A stretch of 64,000 nt of DNA from Alphaproteobacteria bacterium. Lineage in GTDB: Bacteria; Pseudomonadota; Alphaproteobacteria; TMED109. The translations under genes and the position numbers were made by a program. This document shows positions 1-8,104 of the stretch, in pieces. The notes below the pieces were generated by a model that was not told the DNA's origin, made no database searches, and saw only the letters and a list, made by a program, of their open reading frames with translations. Each line of letters begins with the position of its first letter. Positions within the stretch are counted from its first letter, which is position 1. The DNA is taken from the NCBI GenBank assembly GCA_022825235.1, contig JAJDYI010000064.1, positions 21,681-85,680 of the forward strand, written 5' to 3'.

Positions 1-111
1 CCCGGCCGTCATTCCGCCGACTACGGTCTGAGAGGTCTTCCGGCCTCCCGCGCCCGCGCAGCCGCCAAGATTCGGATATCTGGCGATCGAACTGGCCGGC
101 GGATACTGGCT

Positions 112-582
112 TCAATCCCCCGCAAACGCGATCAGTCGCCCGCAGACGAGTGCTCCCAGCCAGCAAGCCATCGAGAGGATGGCGTGGCCGACCAGGCTCG
201 CGCGCGGGGCGTCCTTGAGCAGGAACCCGTGGGTCCGGCACAGAGCGAGTGCAGACAGTACCCCGACCGTGATGAAGGCCAGCTTGAGCTGCAGGAAGCC
301 GACGTCGCTGTATTCCCGCGCCCGGACCGAGAACAGCAGCGGTCCCGTGATCAGGGCAAGGGCCAGCCCGCTTGCCGCAACGGGCGCGAGCACCCGCACC
401 ACCGCTTCGCGCGGGATACCGCGCCACACGCCAAGCAGCCGCAGATTGAGCGGGACGACGGACCCGACCAGCAAGGCGATCGCGAAGATGTGCGCGGCGT
501 TGACGCCGGCATAGATCCAGCGCGAGCCCCGCAGGGTCTGCGCCAGGGCCGTCCCCTCGAGCGCCGCGAACAGGGCCTCCAA
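112..582 (-). CDS. four-helix inner-membrane protein, DUF6644-like
   Basis: A protein of about 156 residues with four clear hydrophobic segments (roughly 26-51, 64-85, 95-114 and 129-153), so an integral inner-membrane protein with short loops. It resembles small membrane proteins of the DUF6644 type; no catalytic motif is seen and no function is assigned. It lies 4 bases downstream of a DUF6152-type exported protein on the same strand, and such pairs are commonly neighbours, which suggests a shared operon and a joint role at the cell envelope (inference). The predicted start is a TTG close behind a GAGG, so the exact N-terminus is uncertain by a few residues. Confidence 0.72.
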   Translation of the reverse strand: MEALFAALEGTALAQTLRGSRWIYAGVNAAHIFAIALLVGSVVPLNLRLLGVWRGIPREAVVRVLAPVAASGLALALITGPLLFSVRAREYSDVGFLQLKLAFITVGVLSALALCRTHGFLLKDAPRASLVGHAILSMACWLGALVCGRLIAFAGD

Positions 583-586
583 GGCC

Positions 587-952
587 TCAGTCGCGATTGG
601 GGTAGAGGATGTACTCCCGTGTGCCGAGGAAGAACCGTTCCGCCTTCACCAGTTTCTTCGACAGATCCGCCGCCGGCTCGCCGATCACCCGGATCTCGAC
701 CCCTTCGGCCAGGTCACCGTCCTTGAGGCCGGCGCGTTCGTTGCGCCAGGGCTGACCGACCTCGGCCGTCCACTCCTCGCCCTCCACGTCGATCTTCAGG
801 ATGCCGTGGGGGTTGCCCAGGCTGACGGCCTTGATGATGCCCGTCAGGTCGATGTTGCCGCCGGTCGTCCACGACCAGCCGTGATGAGCCAGAGCCCCGA
901 CCATCGGAGCCGTGAGCCCCAAGGCCAGGACCGTGCTGAACAAGAGCCTCAT
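587..952 (-). CDS. exported protein, DUF6152-like
   Basis: A small periplasmic protein of 121 residues. The chosen ATG at 952 is preceded by GGAGG with a 9-base spacer and opens straight into a signal peptide (MRLLFSTVLALGL, cut probably after the Ala-Leu-Ala region near residue 22), followed by HHGWSWTTGG, the His-rich start typical of DUF6152 proteins. A longer reading from 1057 has no signal at its start and was rejected. The mature part looks like a small beta-rich domain (ITG/IIKAVSLGNPHGILKI...). Function unknown; the following membrane protein gene is probably co-transcribed. Confidence 0.78.
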   Translation of the reverse strand: MRLLFSTVLALGLTAPMVGALAHHGWSWTTGGNIDLTGIIKAVSLGNPHGILKIDVEGEEWTAEVGQPWRNERAGLKDGDLAEGVEIRVIGEPAADLSKKLVKAERFFLGTREYILYPNRD

Positions 953-1477
953 TTCCGTGCGCCTCCGTTGCTTCATGTGCCACCGGGAAGGCTCCGTCAC
1001 ACGACCGGACATGCAAGCCGGCGCTTCCGGGACGACCTTCCGGTTCATGGCGATCATACCGTTGGAAAAACGATGACCGGGCGCTCAAGGGAGGCCTGTC
1101 CACGCGGCAGTAGCTCAAGCCGCCTTCCGAGAATGGGAACTGGCAAACCCGCTGGCCGACCAACCACGCGCACGAGGTTTCGGTACGGGTCAGGCGTTGC
1201 TGAGGACCTCGAAGCCCCGTAGATCATGCGCTTGCCATCGAAGGGCATGGGGATCGAGGCCTCACTGGGCCGCGCGGCAAGCGTCGAACGCGTTGAGACC
1301 GTGATGCCCGGTGTTGACCGTTCACGTTCATCGCAGGCCGCCCTCGCCCGACACTTGCCGGACCTGGTATGAGACGGATCGCGCTTCGCCGCGTTCGGGT
1401 GTCGGATGCGGGCTGCTACGGTCTCTCCGGCGTGCACCCCGGCACGAAGCCACAGCGAGCGATTCGGGAAGAGATAC
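953..1477. other. intergenic, divergent promoters
   Basis: About 525 bases between the divergent DUF6152 and crotonase genes. Open frames here overlap each other on both strands and carry no recognisable domain. The region must hold the two divergent promoters, but no convincing -35/-10 pair was identified. Confidence 0.5.
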
Positions 1478-2233
1478 ATGAAGTTCATTGACGTTCGCGA
1501 TGAAGACGGGATCCGGACCATCGCGTTGAACCGGCCCCGGGCGCGCAATGCCAGTCATGCCGATATGCGAGCCGAGGTCCTGACGGCGCTTGCCCCGGTG
1601 AACGGCGATTCCCGGATTCGCGCCGTCATCGTCACCGGTGCAGGAGACAAGGCGTTCTGCGCCGGCAACGACCTTGCGGAGACAGCCGGTTTGAACGAAC
1701 GAACCAGCGGGACCTGGGTGGCGGACCTTCGGCGCCACCACGACGCCTTCCGCAACCTCGACAAGCCCTGTGTTGCGGCGATCAATGGCGTGGCTGCCGG
1801 CGCCGGGCTCCAGATCGCCCTCCTCTGCGATCTCCGGATCGGTCATCCGGGCGCCCGCATCGGCCAGCCGGAGGTCAATGTCGGCCTTGCGAGCGTCATT
1901 GGCGTGCAGCTGATGGAACTGGCGCTGGGGCATAGCCGGACGCGGGATCTTGCCCTGACCGGACGCCTGGTGAAGGCTGAGGAAGCCCTGCGAATCGGGC
2001 TCCTCGATCGACTGGTCGGTGTGGAAGAGTTGATGGTGGAGGCACTGCGCGAGGCCCGCATGCTGGCCGAAAAGCCGCCCAACGCATTTCGGCTTTCGAA
2101 GCTCAGGCTGAGAGAGATGACCCAGGCCGCTTGGGACTCCGCGTTCGAGGCCGCGAATCGGTTGCAGCCCATGGCCTACGCGAGCGGTGAGCCGCAGGCG
2201 GCCATGGCCCGGTTTCTCGACCGGAGTGACTGA
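1478..2233 (+). CDS. enoyl-CoA hydratase/isomerase (crotonase) family protein
   Basis: A 251-residue crotonase-fold enzyme acting on an acyl-CoA thioester in the cytoplasm. The family signature is complete: the first oxyanion-hole strand AVIVTGAGDKAFCAGNDL (about 48-65), then AAINGVAAGAGLQIALLCDL (about 93-112) with the second oxyanion glycines, and the acidic segment ARIGQPEVNVGL that usually carries the catalytic glutamate. The ATG at 1478 is used because a GGGAAGAG lies just upstream and the protein begins directly with the normal crotonase N-terminus. It stands alone, so its substrate (fatty-acid beta-oxidation, amino-acid or CoA-ester lyase step) cannot be told. Crotonase families are functionally diverse. 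Confidence 0.9.
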   Translation: MKFIDVRDEDGIRTIALNRPRARNASHADMRAEVLTALAPVNGDSRIRAVIVTGAGDKAFCAGNDLAETAGLNERTSGTWVADLRRHHDAFRNLDKPCVAAINGVAAGAGLQIALLCDLRIGHPGARIGQPEVNVGLASVIGVQLMELALGHSRTRDLALTGRLVKAEEALRIGLLDRLVGVEELMVEALREARMLAEKPPNAFRLSKLRLREMTQAAWDSAFEAANRLQPMAYASGEPQAAMARFLDRSD

Positions 2234-2617
2234 CCTGCCCCCATGAACGGGTCCGGCATCCGGGCAGCAAGTCGGTTCCGTGGCTCGGTCGCGACCCGGT
2301 CACCATATCGGTCCAGCGTCAGTGGCCGAGACGGACACCGCATGGCACCCGTGGAGCAGACCTCCGGGCCGGGACCGCCGACCTGCGGAGAGACAGGAAC
2401 AGGTGCGCAATAGACGGTATTCTCCCCAATGGGTAGACGCTGTCTGGCAACCTTCCACGCAGGTCCTTTCAGCGGGCCATCGAATCGACGTGGGTCGGGA
2501 CGAACCAGCGGATCGCATCCCTCTTGGCGCCGCCGACCTCTGGTGGAACGCGGAGTTGAACACCATCTGAATGTCGGGAGCCGGACCGATGTTGGAGCCG
2601 GTTACGAGGAGCCAGAC
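2234..2617. other. intergenic, no gene seen
   Basis: About 384 bases between the crotonase and universal stress protein genes. Both strands were read and no coding region, RNA gene or repeat stands out. The universal stress gene is probably driven from a promoter in the distal part. Confidence 0.4.
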
Positions 2618-3454
2618 ATGACGTACAAGGACGTTCTGTTGGTAGCGGATGACACGCCGGAAGGCGGCAAGCGGGCGCAGTACGCGATCCGACTCGCTGC
2701 GCGGCACGAAGCCCACGTGATGGGGATGATGCTCCGCGCTGACTTGTCTTTCGCAGGCTATGCGGGCGCGGACGTCTTCTCCGCCAATCTCGATGCGCAA
2801 CGAGAGGCGGAGAACGGAGCGCATGCGCGGGTGCGCGAAGGGTTCGAGAAGCGTGCGAAGGCAGAGGGAGTCCCGCACGAGTGGCATTCCACGGAAGGGG
2901 ATCCGGTCAGGACGGTGTCCCTCTTCAGCAGGCACGCGGACGTCGCCGTCATCGGACAGAGCGGCCGCGATGGCGCTGCCTTTGGCACATCGCGGGATCT
3001 CGCCGAGCACGTCGTCCTCGCGAGCGGGCGCCCGGTTATCGTGGTCCCCCGCTTCGGCGAGTTTCCGAAGGCCGGCGAGCGCGTGATGGTGGCGTGGGAC
3101 GCCAGCCGGGAGGCCGCGCGGGCGGTGGCTGACGCGCTGCCGGTCCTGCAGCGCGCCGAGCAGGTCCTGACCTTTTCGGTCGACCCGGAGGAGCGTGGCG
3201 ATCGGCACGGACCCATCCCCGGCGCGGATCTCGCCAGGCATCTCGCACGGCACGGCGTCAACGTGAAGGTGGAAAAGCTGAACGCGCCCGACGTGCCGAT
3301 CTCCGACCTGATCCTGAACCGGATCTCGGACGAGGGAATCGATCTCCTGGTGATGGGGGCGTACGGCCATGCGCGGGTGCGCGAACTCTGGTTCGGAGGA
3401 GTCACGCGGGACCTCATGCAGAGGATGACGGTGCCCGTGCTCCTGTCGCACTGA
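2618..3454 (+). CDS. universal stress protein, tandem UspA domains
   Basis: A 278-residue cytoplasmic protein made of two UspA domains. The first begins with the usual strand MTYKDVLLVADDTPEGGKRAQYAIRL and runs to about residue 145; the second starts at GERVMVAWDASREAARAV and ends with MGAYGHARVRELWFGGVT, matching the ATP-binding loop G-x2-G-x9-G(S/T). The first domain shows a weaker version (GQSGRDGAAFGTSRDL). The start at 2618 follows GAGGA and is where family similarity begins; the 63 residues readable upstream are not Usp-like. Tandem Usp proteins help survival under stress and energy limitation; no partner gene adjoins, so the specific role is open. Confidence 0.9.
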   Translation: MTYKDVLLVADDTPEGGKRAQYAIRLAARHEAHVMGMMLRADLSFAGYAGADVFSANLDAQREAENGAHARVREGFEKRAKAEGVPHEWHSTEGDPVRTVSLFSRHADVAVIGQSGRDGAAFGTSRDLAEHVVLASGRPVIVVPRFGEFPKAGERVMVAWDASREAARAVADALPVLQRAEQVLTFSVDPEERGDRHGPIPGADLARHLARHGVNVKVEKLNAPDVPISDLILNRISDEGIDLLVMGAYGHARVRELWFGGVTRDLMQRMTVPVLLSH

Positions 3455-3681
3455 TTGTGCCGGGCCCGACGGCCCGACGCTGCGGAGTCGCGATCTTCCT
3501 GTAGTGGAACCATCCCTGTTGGGCGTGGTTCGCGGCAGGCCGAATTCGCAGTGTCGGCCGGGCCCGTGTGTTGTAGAGGTCTACGGGACTTGATGACCTT
3601 GCGGGATCACCGACCACGCAGGGTTCGACGATTTCGCTTCGGGACAGCGTTTCTCCACCGTGCCGGTGGTCGAGGAGAGCT

Positions 3682-4128
3682 TCACATACCTCCGTATGCC
3701 TTGACCGCGCCACTCCGATTGATGCCGGCTACGAATGGCGGTTGCGTTGCTGTCACGAACCGAAGGATGCGCCGTCTTCCTTTCACGAGCAGTTCGGCGA
3801 TGTCCGACCCGGTCGCATTCTTCGTCCGGACAACGATGACCCTTGCCGAAAATCTCTGAATTGCCTGAAGCTCGGCAGCTCGCTAACGGACGTTCTTGTC
3901 TTTCGTGATTGCCACCCAGCGCCTGCGCCCGACGAGGGCGATCCAATCCTCCTCCGGCGCATCCGGTGCAAGATGGTCGTCATGGACCTCGACTTTCATT
4001 CCTTCCGAGCGAAGCCGCTCTGCGATGATGTGTTTTCCGAGGTTGCGGTCGAGGAAGAGCGTCGGTTCAGGCAGCGGCCTGAAGTTCGCACCGGATAGCT
4101 TCTTCGATTTCCTCATTGTCACGCTCAT
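3682..4128 (-). pseudogene. PIN-like (DUF5615-type) toxin, interrupted by an in-frame TAG
   Basis: The first 81 codons read as a PIN-like toxin: LFLDRNLGKHIIAERLRSEG, VHDDHLAPDAPEEDW and WVAITKDKNVR are typical of the DUF5615-like partner of DUF433 antitoxins. A TAG at 3883-3885 then stops the frame. Reading past it in the same frame gives 66 more codons (RAAELQAIQRF, VVRTKNATGSDIAELLVKG, RRRILRF, PPFVAGINRSG) ending at a TGA at 3682. This is the expected C-terminal half of the family, so a single nonsense mutation divides an otherwise continuous gene. The 5' end overlaps the antitoxin 3' end, as is normal for such pairs. TAG is a normal stop for intact genes here (13723, 16068, 48967, 63857), so readthrough is unlikely. 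Confidence 0.82.
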
Positions 4129-4745
4129 AGTCGTACGCGAGGTCGCTGATCGATTCGCCTGCCTTGTAGCGCTCGGCGATGAGTTGGGTGGCGAGTCCCG
4201 TGCCGTTGATGACGGGGCGTCCAGCGGAGAGCGCTGGGTCGATGACGACCATCATGGGGGTGTCACCGATGGCGGCCCGGGTAAACGGATAGAGTTTGAT
4301 CGGTACGCTGGCGGGATCTCGATCGATCCGGCGTAGCGCTGCACTGATGATCTCCCGCATGGCGGTTTGGCCTGCTCGGCTGATATTGATCAGCTGCCCG
4401 TATTGCTCGATGAACAGGTCCAGTCCATCTGTTTCCAGTGCGCGGCTGATCATGCGGATGGTGTTTGTCCATCGCTTGTCCGGCACACGCCGCCGAGTAC
4501 TTTATCGCCCTTCGAATACTCGGCATCTTTAGTTCGTGCTTACGCCGAATGGCGGCGAGAACGTGCAGTTCCGTGAGATTGATGAAGGACAGCAAAATCG
4601 GTACGTGTTTGGGCACGTTGATGAGTGGGGCGTAATCGCCACGGCCCACCGACCAATAGCGAATGGTCGCTGCGGGAACCGCGAGGTAATGGGCAGCTTC
4701 CGTGATCGTGTAGGCAGGGAGTTCTCGAGGGTCGTTCGCCTGCAT
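4067..4745 (-). pseudogene. DUF433 antitoxin with N-terminal MerR-like helix, frameshifted
   Basis: The N-terminal half reads from 4745 (MQANDPRELPAYTITEAAHYL, AATIRYWSVGRG, LLSFINLTELHVLAAIRRKH, MPSIRRAIKYS), a MerR-like helix-turn-helix region typical of DUF433 antitoxins. Its continuation (RMISRALETDGLDLFIEQYGQLINIS...; ALSAGRPVINGTGLATQLIAERYKAGESI, the DUF433 core; stop at 4067) is in a different frame. The shift falls around 4490-4510 near a GGCGGCG stretch and corresponds to one base gained or lost. In an intact pair this protein would bind the toxin and repress its own promoter. Both genes of the pair are therefore broken. A sequencing error at this one point cannot be excluded, but the independent TAG in the partner argues for real decay. 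Confidence 0.8.
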
Positions 4746-5287
4746 TGGAAGTCTGGCCGTGGGATTTCCTCCAGGATCCAAGTGAGTAACTTTTGAGTTA
4801 AAAGTTGCTTTACCTTGACCGTCGCCGACAGTCCATTCGAGCCGTGACGGTTGCGGAGACCTGTTTGGTAGGCGTGGATTTGACCGAACAATGCTACATA
4901 TGGGCGGTTTGGAGAACGTTCGGCGAAACCTTCCTGCCAATTTCAAGCGTAGCAAAGATATCCCTCAGCGAGCATCTTGGCTGCTGCCTGTGCCCGGGGT
5001 AACGAATCCGTTTGCTGCGAGTGGGTCCGGTTACCGCTGACAGCAGATCGAGGACGCTGGTGCAAGGCAAGCACCGGAAAGACGTCCGAAAGGTTGCGAT
5101 GCATTTGAAGGCGTATCGCTGCACCGGCTTGGTGTCGATGGGCCTTGAGGGAAATGAGCGCGTGGGCTCAATCGGGGCAGTGCGCGTCGATCACTGAACT
5201 TCCTACGCGTGGCGCGTGGACAGCGGTGGGTTGCGTGCAGCGCCTGTCGAGTTCGACGTCTTGGCCAAATGTCCCGAGGCTTCTCGT
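4746..5287. other. AT-richer intergenic stretch
   Basis: About 540 bases upstream of the broken antitoxin (minus strand). It holds the inverted repeat at 4788-4806 and short open frames without recognisable domains. Base composition is lower in GC than the flanking genes, in keeping with an accessory insertion bounded by an insertion-sequence remnant at 5288-5497. Confidence 0.45.
4788..4806. promoter_or_regulatory. perfect 7-bp inverted repeat, likely antitoxin operator
   Basis: AACTTTTGAGTTAAAAGTT is a perfect 7-base inverted repeat with a 5-base centre, 42 bases upstream of the antitoxin start (minus strand). Autorepressing antitoxins bind such palindromes over their own promoter. Assignment as operator is inferred from position and symmetry. 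Confidence 0.5.
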
Positions 5288-5497
5288 TCAGCGGACTGGG
5301 GCGGGTCGTCCAGGCGACGGTCGATCGGCCGGAACTATGCCTGGCTGTGCCGTGTTGTCACTGTGCCGCCAGACCTCGATCAGGATCCGAGTCTTTCGCG
5401 GTGACGTGAAGTTGTTCTGTTTGAGCAGCTCGTAACGGAAGCCGGGCGTTGAGGCTCTCGACGCAGCCGTATTCCCACGCGAAATCGGGCTCGGGAA
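5288..5497 (-). pseudogene. C-terminal remnant of an IS3-type (orfB/InsF-like) transposase
   Basis: Read on the minus strand, EYGCVESLNARL followed, after a one-base frame change, by YELLKQNNFTSPRKTRILIEV and WRHSDNTAQPGI up to a stop at 5288. This matches the end of IS3-family DDE integrases, where the sequence runs NGYVESFNARLRDELLN..F.SLREA..LIE.WR..YN..RPHSSLG. The VES glutamate is the last acid of the DDE triad. Nothing of the preceding catalytic core is left: the next gene follows 10 bases away. No terminal repeats were recognised. It is a truncated, inactive scar next to the broken toxin-antitoxin pair. Confidence 0.65.
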
Positions 5498-5506
5498 ATG
5501 CCACCA

Positions 5507-6151
5507 TCAATGCCGGTGCGGAACTTCGACTTCTTCAGAGGCGTCGGCTTCCAGGTCGTCCGGGAGTGGCGGCATCGGCTCTCCCGCCAGGGCCAGCTCG
5601 ACGCCCGTGTGCACGGGGACTGGCAAGTCGGTCGGTTGCCCGGCCCGATCATGCTCCGCAAACGTCCAGGCCAGGATCCATGCGTGCGCGTCCGGAAACT
5701 CGGTGCGCGCACAGAGCACATGGTCGCCGAAGCGGGCGAGCGTCCGAAGGTCGGGGACGGCGTAGGCGAATGGATCGTCGCCCCGCATCAGCGCTTCGGC
5801 GTCGCCAAGCGACAGCAGGAGAACCCTGAGCTGGTCGGTGGCGATCAGGTCGGCCAGGCGCTGCAGCGTCCGCGCGCGCGCAACCCGCGCACTGGCGTCC
5901 GGCAGGTGCTCCTCCAGGAACGCTTGGAGTTCCTTGGCCTTGGGATAACTCTCGGCGTCTTCCCGCGACGCGCCGATCACGAGGTGGCGTTGGCGGTAGA
6001 CCTGCCACTGCCGGTAGGGCGTGTGGGCCCATGCCGGGACGGCCACGGCCCCGAGCATGCCGGCGAGCAAGGCTCCGAGGAGCACGCGCCGGGTGGCGCG
6101 CGCTCCCCGGGAGCAAGTGATCTCAGTTCCGGTACTTGTCGAAGACGTCAA
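5507..6151 (-). CDS. exported protein of unknown function, possibly substrate-binding-like
   Basis: A 214-residue protein with a signal peptide carrying an Arg pair (ATRRVLLGALLAGMLGAVAVPAWA, cleavage after AWA near residue 42), so periplasmic and possibly Tat-exported. The mature domain begins HTPYRQWQVYRQRHLVIGA, which recalls the first strand of periplasmic binding-protein folds (TAXI/PBP2-like), and continues with helices and LRVLLLSLGDAEAL; it is short for a full binding protein. The C-terminus is acidic and low in complexity. The start is a TTG that overlaps the end of the upstream acetamidase gene by 29 bases, so the two are very likely translated together. No enzymatic motif is seen; ligand binding is only a suggestion. 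Confidence 0.62.
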   Translation of the reverse strand: MTSSTSTGTEITCSRGARATRRVLLGALLAGMLGAVAVPAWAHTPYRQWQVYRQRHLVIGASREDAESYPKAKELQAFLEEHLPDASARVARARTLQRLADLIATDQLRVLLLSLGDAEALMRGDDPFAYAVPDLRTLARFGDHVLCARTEFPDAHAWILAWTFAEHDRAGQPTDLPVPVHTGVELALAGEPMPPLPDDLEADASEEVEVPHRH

Positions 6152-7391
6152 GGTTCAGGACTGCAGTGACCACGTAGTTCGGCACGTCGACGACTTGGCC
6201 GACGCGGAGGTCGACCGCAACGCTTGCCAGGATGTACGCCTGCTCGCGTGTCAGCCCGTGCTCGGCCTGGATGTAGTCGATCATCTGGATCAGCGCGTGC
6301 CGGGCCGCGAGGGTCAGGTCCTCGCTCAGGTTCTCGAGCGCCCCGATCTTCTCCGATTCGAGGTAGGTCACGTAGATCGGGACCTCTCCGGCCGCCTTGA
6401 GGGGCAGGCCGACCGTCTGGTGGAACCGGGTCGGCTCGATGTCGCGGATCTCGTCGTTGCCGGAGACCTGCGGGGCCACCATGCCGGCGCCACCACCTTC
6501 GATGATGCTGGCCCGCACCGTCACGACGGCGCCGATCTCGATCGCCGTGCCGGAGACCTCGCCGTCACCCTGGGCGTAGTGAACGTCACCGATGAACAGG
6601 CCGCAGCCGTCCACGAAGCAGGGGAAGATCAGCGTGGTGCCCACCTGCATCTGCTGGACGTCCATGTTGCCGCCGTTCTCGCGGGGCGGGATGGTCCGGA
6701 GGCAGTCCGCGGCGTGGCTTCCCTCGGGGCCGCACACCGCGGCCGGGAGCCCGCCGATCGGCTGGGGTGCCAGCGCGATGCCGCCGGCTTCGGCGAGCGC
6801 CGCCTCGCGCGCCTTCCAGGCCTGTACTTCGGGTTCGCCAGGCAGCACGCCGATCGAGCCGGGGAATGCCTCGTAGGGCACCGTGATGCCCGGCATCTGG
6901 TCGGACACCGCGCCCCGCGCGGTCAGCTTCCAGTTCACGATGTAGGACTCGGTGTAGAGGTCGCGCAGGAACCCGAAACCGGGGACGATCAGCGTGTAGC
7001 CGTACTGGTCGGGATCGATCGCGAGCAGCTCGACCGCGAGTGCGTCGCCACGCTTGGCCCCGTTGATGTGCACGGGTCCGGTCATCGGATGCACGAGGTT
7101 GAGATCGAGTGCCGCCATGTCGTCGGCAATCGAGTCCAGGGTCAGGTCGGAATCGAGCGCATCACGCGTGCCCATCGTGATGATGTCGCCGGGATTCGCA
7201 TGGGCCACCGGCGGGATCGCCGGGTGGAGCCGATTCATGCAGCTCGGGTCGTCGGCGCAGTGGTCGCCCTGCTTGGCGATCACGACCTCCGTCGCCCACT
7301 TGGAATCGGTGGTGTCGGCCCGGGCCGTGAAGGCGGCAGCGAGCGCGATGGTAAGGATCAACGGGAGCAAGGCCCGGAATGTCGTTGGCAA
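6123..7391 (-). CDS. exported acetamidase/formamidase family protein
   Basis: A 422-residue member of the FmdA/AmdA family, which hydrolyses short amides (formamide, acetamide) to the acid and ammonia. Family segments are visible: VHPMTGPVHINGAKRGDALAVEL, GFGFL, PCFVDGCGLFIGDVHYAQGDGEVSGTAIE, and TREQAYILASVAVDLRVGQVVD near the end. Unusually it opens with a typical signal peptide (TFRALLPLILTIALAAAFTARA), so it should work in the periplasm, where classical formamidases are cytoplasmic. The start is a TTG with a strong GGGAGG 5 bases upstream. Secreted family members of this kind may act on other substrates. The following exported protein overlaps it and is probably its partner. Confidence 0.85.
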   Translation of the reverse strand: MPTTFRALLPLILTIALAAAFTARADTTDSKWATEVVIAKQGDHCADDPSCMNRLHPAIPPVAHANPGDIITMGTRDALDSDLTLDSIADDMAALDLNLVHPMTGPVHINGAKRGDALAVELLAIDPDQYGYTLIVPGFGFLRDLYTESYIVNWKLTARGAVSDQMPGITVPYEAFPGSIGVLPGEPEVQAWKAREAALAEAGGIALAPQPIGGLPAAVCGPEGSHAADCLRTIPPRENGGNMDVQQMQVGTTLIFPCFVDGCGLFIGDVHYAQGDGEVSGTAIEIGAVVTVRASIIEGGGAGMVAPQVSGNDEIRDIEPTRFHQTVGLPLKAAGEVPIYVTYLESEKIGALENLSEDLTLAARHALIQMIDYIQAEHGLTREQAYILASVAVDLRVGQVVDVPNYVVTAVLNLDVFDKYRN

Positions 7392-7580
7392 TTCAGCCTC
7401 CCAGGCGCCGCCCGGGCGGCGCGTTCAAGTCCCGCAACGCCCGCGGCGAGAGGGTGTCCAGCCCATTGCGCCCGCACGTGGCGGGGCAAACATGCACCTG
7501 CCGGGCAGTTCAACGACGGACCCGGCTTACTCGCACCCGACCGTTGCAATGCCGGACCTTATCACACCGGCCGGCAATAG

Positions 7581-7612
7581 TTGACTCAATTGGTCTTGAT
7601 TACTAAGTGTTG
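7581..7612 (+). promoter_or_regulatory. suf operon promoter/operator region
   Basis: An AT-rich stretch immediately upstream of the regulator gene: TTGACT at 7581 and ATTACTAAGTGTTG at 7599-7612, with a GAC..CAATTG..GTC inverted arrangement between them. IscR-type regulators bind their own promoter here in related operons. The 14-mer recurs with one mismatch upstream of oxyR at 61650. Exact promoter elements are not certain. Confidence 0.45.
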
Positions 7613-7645
7613 CGTGTCGACCCACCGGAGGGGGAGGAGGATCCC

Positions 7646-8104
7646 ATGCTCCGTGTCAGTCGGCTCGCGGACTACGCCGTTCTGCTAGCAGGGCGTATGG
7701 CCCGCGAGCCTGCACGCACCTTCACTGCAGCGGCGCTCGCCCGGGAGACCCATCTTCCGGCGCCGACCGTCACCAAGGTACTGGCGGCGCTGACGCGCGC
7801 AGGCCTCATCCTGTCGCAACGCGGCCCCGGCGGCGGCTACCGGAGCACCCGGTCCGCGGCCGACATCTCGGTCGGTGACGTGATCGCCGCCATCGACGGC
7901 CCGGTCGCGCTCACCATCTGCGCGGAAGGAAGCGACGCCTGCGACCTGATGGAAATCTGTCCGTCGGCGGCCAACTGGCAGCGCATCAACGACGCGATCC
8001 GATCCACCCTCGAGGGGATCTCGCTGCAGGAGCTGACCGGCGAGCACGCTGTCTTCCCGTTGCCCGCCCCGCGCGCCGCCGCGGCACCGGAGCTCGCTCC
8101 GTGA
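7646..8104 (+). CDS. Rrf2-family Fe-S regulator of the suf operon (IscR-like)
   Basis: A 152-residue winged-helix repressor of the Rrf2 family. The HTH is at residues 25-65 ([20 protein letters not shown], then the wing RGPGGGYRS), and cysteines at 92, 99 and 105 ([17 protein letters not shown]) give the C-x6-C-x5-C set that holds a [2Fe-2S] cluster in IscR. It is the first gene of the suf operon and overlaps sufB by GTGA, so it is the local sensor of Fe-S demand: with cluster it represses, without it suf is induced (known for the family). The ATG at 7646 follows GGAGGGGGAGGAG; an earlier in-frame start lacks a site. The Ala/Pro-rich tail is not conserved. Confidence 0.92.
   Translation: MLRVSRLADYAVLLAGRMAREPARTFTAAALARETHLPAPTVTKVLAALTRAGLILSQRGPGGGYRSTRSAADISVGDVIAAIDGPVALTICAEGSDACDLMEICPSAANWQRINDAIRSTLEGISLQELTGEHAVFPLPAPRAAAAPELAP

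Noticed and set aside
1..111. Gene at the left edge
   Set aside because: No frame in the first 111 bases has recognisable protein sequence or a ribosome site.
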